This document shows, piece after piece, positions 57,914-64,000 of a stretch of 64,000 nucleotides of DNA. Source of the DNA: Odontesthes bonariensis. Taxonomy: Eukaryota > Chordata > Actinopteri > Atheriniformes > Atherinopsidae. Both the position numbers and the translations under genes were made by a program. The stretch lies in the NCBI RefSeq assembly GCF_027942865.1, contig NC_134514.1, positions 132,501-196,500 of the forward strand. Reading direction: 5' to 3'. The number at the start of each line of letters is the position of its first letter. The stretch's first letter is position 1. The notes below the pieces were generated by a model. It was given only the letters and a program-made list of their open reading frames with translations. It did no database searches and was not told the origin of the DNA.

Positions 57914-60900
57914 AGCTGGGTCTGTTGGACCCGAAACTATCAGCAGAACCTGCCGTCCCCGGTCCATCTGGGTCTGTTGGACCCGAAACTATCAGCAGAA
58001 CCTGCCGTCCCCGGTCCATCTGGGTCTGTTGGACCCGAAACTATCAGCAGAACCTGCCGTCCCCGGTCCATCTGGGTCTGTTGGACCCGAAACTATCAGC
58101 AGAACCTTGCCGTCCCCGGTCCATCTGGGTCCGTTGGAGCTGAAACTGTCAGCAGAACCTGCTGTCCCCGGTCCATCTGGGTCCGTTGGAGCTGAAACTA
58201 TCAGCAGAACCTGCTGTCCCCGGTCCATCTGGGTCCGTTGGACCCGAAACTATCAGCAGAACCTGCTGTCCCCGGTCCATCTGGGTCCGTTGGAGCTGAA
58301 ACTATCAGCAGAACCTGCTGTCCCCGGTCCATCTGGGTCCGTTGGACCTGAAACTAAAAGCAGAACCTGCTGTCCCCGGTCCATCTGGGTCTGTTGGACC
58401 TGAAACTATCAGCAGAACCTGCTGTCCCCGGTCCATCTGGGTCTGTTGGACCTGAAACTATCAACAGAACCTGCTGTCCCCGGTCCATCTGGGTCCGTTG
58501 GACCCGAAACTATCAGCAGAACCTGCCGTCCCCGGTCCATCTGGGTCCGTTGGACCCGAAACTATCAGCAGAACCTGCTGTCCCCGGTCCATCTGGGTCC
58601 GTTGGAGCTGAAACTATCAGCAGAACCTGCTGTCCCCGGTCCATCTGGGTCCGTTGGACCTGAAACTATCAGCAGAACCTGCTGTCCCCGGTCCATCTGG
58701 GTCCGTTGGACCTGAAACTAAAAGCAGAACCTGCTGTCCCCGGTCCATCTGGGTCTGTTGGACCTGAAACTATCAGCAGAACCTGCTGTCCCCGGTCCAT
58801 CTGGGTCTGTTGGACCTGAAACTATCAACAGAACCTGCTGTCCCCGGTCCATCTGGGTCTGTTGGACCTGAAACTATCAGCAGAACCTGCTGTCCCCGGT
58901 CCATCTGGGTCTGTTGGAGCTGAAACTATCAACAGAACCTGATGTCCCCGGTCCATCTGGGTCCGTTGGACCCGAAACTATCAGCAGAACCTGCCGTCCC
59001 CGGTCCATCTGGGTCCGTTGGACCCGAAACTATCAGCAGAACCTGCTGTCCCCGGTCCATCTGGGTCTGTTGGAGCTGAAACTATCAGCAGAACCTGCTG
59101 TCCCCGGTCCATCTGGGTCCGTTGGACCTGAAACTATCAGCAGAACCTGCTGTCCCCGGTCCATCTGGGTCTGTTGGAGCTGAAACTATCAGCAGAACCT
59201 GCTGTCCCCGGTCCATCTGGGTCTGTTGGACCTGAAACTATCAGCAGAACCTGCTGTCCCTGGTCCATCTTCTGGGTCGGTTGGACCCGAAACTATCAGC
59301 AGAACCTGCTGTCCCCGGTCCATCTGGGTCTGTTGGAGCTGAAACTATCAGCAGAACCTGCCGTCCCCGGTCCATCTGGGTCCGTTGGACCCGAAACTAT
59401 CAGCAGAACCTGCCGTCCCCGGTCCATCTGGGTCGGTTGGACCCGAAACTATCAGCAGAACCTGCTGTCCCCGGTCCATCTGGGTCTGTTGGACCCGAAA
59501 CTATCAGCAGAACCTGCTGTCCCCGGTCCATCTGGGTCCGTTGGACCCGAAACTATCAGCAGAACCTGCTGTCCCCGGTCCATCTGGGTCCGTTGGAGCC
59601 GAAACTATCAGCAGAACCTGCTGTCCCCGGTCCATCTGGGTCCGTTGGACCCGAAACTATCAGCAGAACCTGCTGTCCCCGGTCCATCTGGGTCCGTTGG
59701 AGCTGAAACTATCAGCAGAACCTGCCGTCCCCGGTCCATCTGGGTCCGTTGGAGCTGAAACTATCAGCAGAACCTGCTGTCCCAGGTCCATCTGGGTCTG
59801 TTGGACCCAAAACTATCAGCAGAACCTGCTGTCCCCTGTCCATCTGGGTCCGTTGGAGCTGAAACTATCAGCAGAACCTGCCGTCCCTGGTCCATCTGGG
59901 TCCGTTGGACCTGAAACTATCAGCAGAACCTGCCGTCCCTGGTCCATCTGGGTCCGTTGAACCTGAAACTATCAGCAGAACCTGCCGTCCCGGTCCATCT
60001 GGGTCCGTTGGACCTGAAACTCTCTGCAGAACCTTGCCGTCCCCGGTCCATCTGGGTCTGTTGGACCTGAAACTCTCTGCAGAACCTGCTGTCCCCGGTC
60101 CATCTGGGTCTGTTGGACCTGAAACTCTCTGCAGAACCTGCTGTCCCCGGTCCATCTGGGTCCGTTGGACCCGAAACTATCAGCAGAACCTGCTGTCCCC
60201 GGTCCATCTGGGTCCGTTGGAGCTGAAACTATCAGCAGAACCTGCTGTCCCCGGTCCATCTGGGTCCGTTGGACCCGAAACTATCAGCAGAACCTGCCGT
60301 CCCCGGTCCATGTGGGTCTGTTGGAGCTGAAACTATCAGCAGAACCTGCCGTCCCCGGTCCATCTGGGTCGGTTGGACCTGAAACTATCAGCAGAACCTG
60401 CTGTCCCTGGTCCATCTTCTGGGTCGGTTGGACCCGAAACTATCAGCAGAACCTGCTGTCCCCGGTCCATCTGGGTCTGTTGGAGCTGAAACTATCAGCA
60501 GAACCTGCCGTCCCCGGTCCATCTGGGTCCGTTGGACCCGAAACTATCAGCAGAACCTGCTGTCCCTGGTCCATCTGGGTCTGTTGGACCCGAAACTATC
60601 AGCAGAACCTGCTGTCCCCGGTCCATCTGGGTCCGTTGGACCCGAAACTATCAGCAGAACCTGCTGTCCCCGGTCCATCTGGGTCCGTTGGAGCTGAAAC
60701 TATCAGCAGAACCTGCTGTCCCCGGTCCATCTGAGTCTGTTGGACCCGAAACTATCAGCAGAACCTGCTGTCCCCGGTCCATCTGGGTCCGTTGGAGCTG
60801 AAAATATCAGCAGAACCTGCCGTCCCCGGTCCATCTGGGTCCGTTGGAGCTGAAACTATCAGCAGAACCTGCTGTCCCAGGTCCATCTGGGTCTGTTGGA

Positions 60901-63900
60901 CCCAAAACTATCAGCAGAACCTGCTGTCCCCGGTCCATCTGGGTCCGTTGGAGCTGAAACTATCAGCAGAACCTGCCGTCCCTGGTCCATCTGGGTCCGT
61001 TGGACCTGAAACTATCAGCAGAACCTGCTGTCCCCGGTCCATCTGGGTCCGTTGGACCTGAAACTATCAGCAGAACCTGCCGTCCCTGGTCCATCTGGGT
61101 CCGTTGGACCTGAAACTATCAGCAGAACCTGCCGTCCCCGGTCCATCTGGGTCCGTTGGACCTGAAACTCTCTGCAGAACCTTGCCGTCCCCGGTCCATC
61201 TGGGTCTGTTGGACCTGAAACTCTCTGCAGAACCTGCTGTCCCCGGTCCATCTGGGTCCGTTGGACCTGAAACTCTCTGCAGAACCTGCTGTCCCCGGTC
61301 CATCTGGGTCCGTTGGACCCGAAACTATCAGCAGAACCTGCCGTCCCCGGTCCATCTGGGTCTGTTGGACCCGAAACTATCAGCAGAACCTGCTGTCCCC
61401 GGTCCATCTGGGTCCGTTGGAGCTGAAACTATCAGCAGAACCTGCCGTCCCCGGTCCATCTGGGTCCGTTGGAGCTGAAACTATCAGCAGAACCTGCCGT
61501 CCCCGGTCCATCTGGGTCGGTTGGACCTGAAACTATCAGCAGAACCTGCTGTCCCTGGTCCATCTTCTGGGTCGGTTGGACCCGAAACTATCAGCAGAAC
61601 CTGCTGTCCCCGGTCCATCTGGGTCTGTTGGAGCTGAAACTATCAGCAGAACCTGCTGTCCCCGGTCCATCTGGGTCCGTTGGACCCGAAACTATCAGCA
61701 GAACCTGCCGTCCCCGGTCCATCTGGGTCGGTTGGACCCGAAACTATCAGCAGAACCTGCTGTCCCTGGTCCATCTGGGTCTGTTGGACCCGAAACTATC
61801 AGCAGAACCTGCTGTCCCCGGTCCATCTGGGTCCGTTGGACCCGAAACTATCAGCAGAACCTGCTGTCCCCGGTCCATCTGGGTCCGTTGGAGCTGAAAC
61901 TATCAGCAGAACCTGCTGTCCCCGGTCCATCTGGGTCCGTTGGAGCTGAAAATATCAGCAGAACCTGCCGTCCCCGGTCCATCTGGGTCCGTTGGAGCTG
62001 AAACTATCAGCAGAACCTGCTGTCCCAGGTCCATCTGGGTCCGTTGGAGCTGAAACTATCAGCAGAACCTGCTGTCCCCGGTCCATCTGGGTCCGTTGGA
62101 GCTGAAACTATCAGCAGAACCTGCCGTCCCTGGTCCATCTGGGTCCGTTGGACCTGAAACTATCAGCAGAACCTGCTGTCCCCGGTCCATCTGGGTCCGT
62201 TGGACCTGAAACTATCAGCAGAACCTGCCGTCCCTGGTCCATCTGGGTCCGTTGGACCTGAAACTATCAGCAGAACCTGCCGTCCCCGGTCCATCTGGGT
62301 CCGTTGGACCTGAAACTCTCTGCAGAACCTTGCCGTCCCCGGTCCATCTGGGTCCGTTGGACCTGAAACTCTCTGCAGAACCTGCTGTCCCCGGTCCATC
62401 TGGGTCCGTTGGACCCGAAACTATCAGCAGAACCTGCCGTCCCCGGTCCATCTGGGTCCGTTGGACCCGAAACTATCAGCAGAACCTGCCGTCCCCGGTC
62501 CATCTGGGTCTGTTGGACATGAAACTCTCGGCAGAACCTGCTGTCCCCGGTCCATCTGGGTCCGTTGGAGCTGAAACTATCAGCAGAACCTGCTGTCCCC
62601 GGTCCATCTGGGTCCGTTGGACCCGAAACTATCAGCAGAACCTGCTGTCCCCGGTCCATCTGGGTCCGTTGGAGCTGAAACTATCAGCAGAACCTGCTGT
62701 CCCCGGTCCATCTGGGTCCGTTGGACCCGAAACTATCAGCAGAACCTGCTGTCCCCGGTCCATCTGGGTCTGTTGGACCTGAAACTCTCTGCAGAACCTT
62801 GCCGTCCCCGGTCCATCTGGGTCCGTTGGACCTGAAACTAAAAGCAGAACCTGCCGTCCCTGAGTCCATCTGGGTCTGTTGGACCTGAAACTATCAGCAG
62901 AACCTGCTGTCCCCGGTCCATCTGGGTCTGTTGGACCTGAAACTATCAACAGAACCTGCTGTCCCCGGTCCATCTGGGTCTGTTGGAGCTGAAACTATCA
63001 ACAGAACCTGATGTCACCGGTCCATCTGGGTCCGTTGGACCCGAAACTATCAGCAGAACCTGCTGTCCCCGGTCCATCTGGGTCTGTTGGAGCTGAAACT
63101 ATCAGCAGAACCTGCTGTCCCTGGTCCATCTGGGTCGGTTGGACCCGAAACTATCAGCAGAACCTGCCGTCCCCGGTCCATGTGGGTCTGTTGGAGCTGA
63201 AACTATCAGCAGAACCTGCCGTCCCCGGTCCATCTGGGTCGGTTGGAGCTGAAACTATCAGCAGAACCTGCTGTCCCTGGTCCATCTGGGTCTGTTGGAC
63301 CCGAAACTATCAGCAGAACCTGCTGTCCCCGGTCCATCTGGGTCCGTTGGACCTGAAACTATCAGCAGAACCTGCTGTCCCCGGTCCATCTGGGTCTGTT
63401 GGAGCTGAAACTATCAGCAGAACCTGCTGTCCCCGGTCCATCTGGGTCTGTTGGACCCGAAACTATCAGCAGAACCTGCTGTCCCCGGTCCATCTGGGTC
63501 CGTTGGAGCTGAAACTATCAGCAGAACCTGCCGTCCCCGGTCCATCTGGGTCCGTTGGAGCTGAAACTATCAGCAGAACCTGCTGTCCCAGGTCCATCTG
63601 GGTCTGTTGGACCCAAAACTATCAGCAGAACCTGCCGTCCCTGGTCCATCTGGGTCCGTTGGACCTGAAACTATCAGCAGAACCTGCCGTCCCCGGTCCA
63701 TCTGGGTCCGTTGGACCTGAAACTCTATGCAGAACCTTGCCGTCCCCGGTCCATCTGGGTCTGTTGGACCTGAAACTCTCTGCAGAACCTGCCGTCCCCG
63801 GTCCATCTGGGTCCGTTGGAGCCGAAACTATCAGCAGAACCTGCCGTCCCCGGTCCATCTGGGTCCGTTGGAGCTGAAACTATCAGCAGAACCTGCCGTC

Positions 63901-64000
63901 CCCGGTCCATCTGGGTCCGTTGGACCTGAAACTATCAGCAGAACCTGCCGTCCCCGGTCCATCTGGGTCCGTTGGAGCTGAAACTATCAGCAGAACCTGC
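57914..64000. repeat. 52-bp minisatellite R, running off the window
   Basis: About 117 tandem units of 52 bp: GGGTC(T/C)GTTGGACC(C/T)GAAAC, TATCAGCAGAACCTG, (C/T)(C/T)GTCCCCGGTCCATCT. Variants include GGAGCTGAAAC, CTCTCTGCAGAACC and a 4-bp TTCT insertion. A higher-order unit of 1148 bp (22 units plus 4 bp) is seen from CATCTTCTGGGTCGG near 59268, 60416 and 61564, and from CTCTCTGCAGAACCTTGCC near 60021, 61169 and 62317. All plus frames and two minus frames are open for tens to hundreds of codons. Since 52 is not a multiple of three, one frame cycles through a 52-residue super-repeat. Confidence 0.95.

Overview
The window looks like a gene-poor, repeat-rich piece of a ray-finned (teleost) fish chromosome. 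It has spliced vertebrate genes with GT-AG introns, fish-type LINE, SINE, hAT-like and TTAA-flanked transposon debris, and no bacterial gene organisation. By my count of array boundaries about 42 kb of the 64 kb (roughly two thirds) is tandem minisatellite DNA, in 18 separate arrays with unrelated units of about 9 to 70 bp.

Layout. 1-5590: telomere-like TTAGGG-derived arrays. 5774-5995: an unidentified candidate last exon (73 aa). 6240-10490: a TTAA-flanked mobile element, plain non-coding DNA and a GC-rich minisatellite. 10490-17570: a six-exon C2H2 zinc-finger gene (797 aa by my splice model, about 15 fingers) whose introns hold a 70-bp minisatellite and three transposon relics. 18000-18740: another telomere-like array. 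18960-30124: RNF168, the RING E3 ubiquitin ligase of the DNA double-strand-break response, in seven coding exons (434 aa), with two 2.7-2.8 kb arrays in introns 1 and 2. 30218-32800: a telomere-like array, a LINE fragment that became a 55-bp tandem repeat, and a tRNA-type SINE. 32935-56206: a TM4SF19-like four-transmembrane (L6 family) gene in five coding exons (204 aa). It spans 23 kb because three introns are filled by arrays, one of them 16.8 kb long. 56278-57620: a small array and LINE debris. 57914-64000: a 52-bp array that runs off the window edge and may overlie the start of the next gene.

RNF168 and TM4SF19 lie close together in the same orientation, as I recall they also do at human 3q29, which supports both names. 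All three genes are on the + strand and are not expected to form an operon or a shared pathway.

The most interesting pattern is that several minisatellites look as if they grew out of exon-intron junctions. RNF168 intron 1 is about 130 copies of the exon-1 donor region. Zinc-finger intron 1 is 12 copies of the exon-2 acceptor plus exon start. TM4SF19 intron 2 is about 120 copies of a 21-bp unit that starts exactly at the exon-2 donor and resembles the first codons of exon 3. Each array therefore carries many decoy splice sites. I find no CRISPR array, defence system or other prokaryote-like system. All exon models are read by eye from splice signals, phase and family resemblance, and have not been tested against transcripts.
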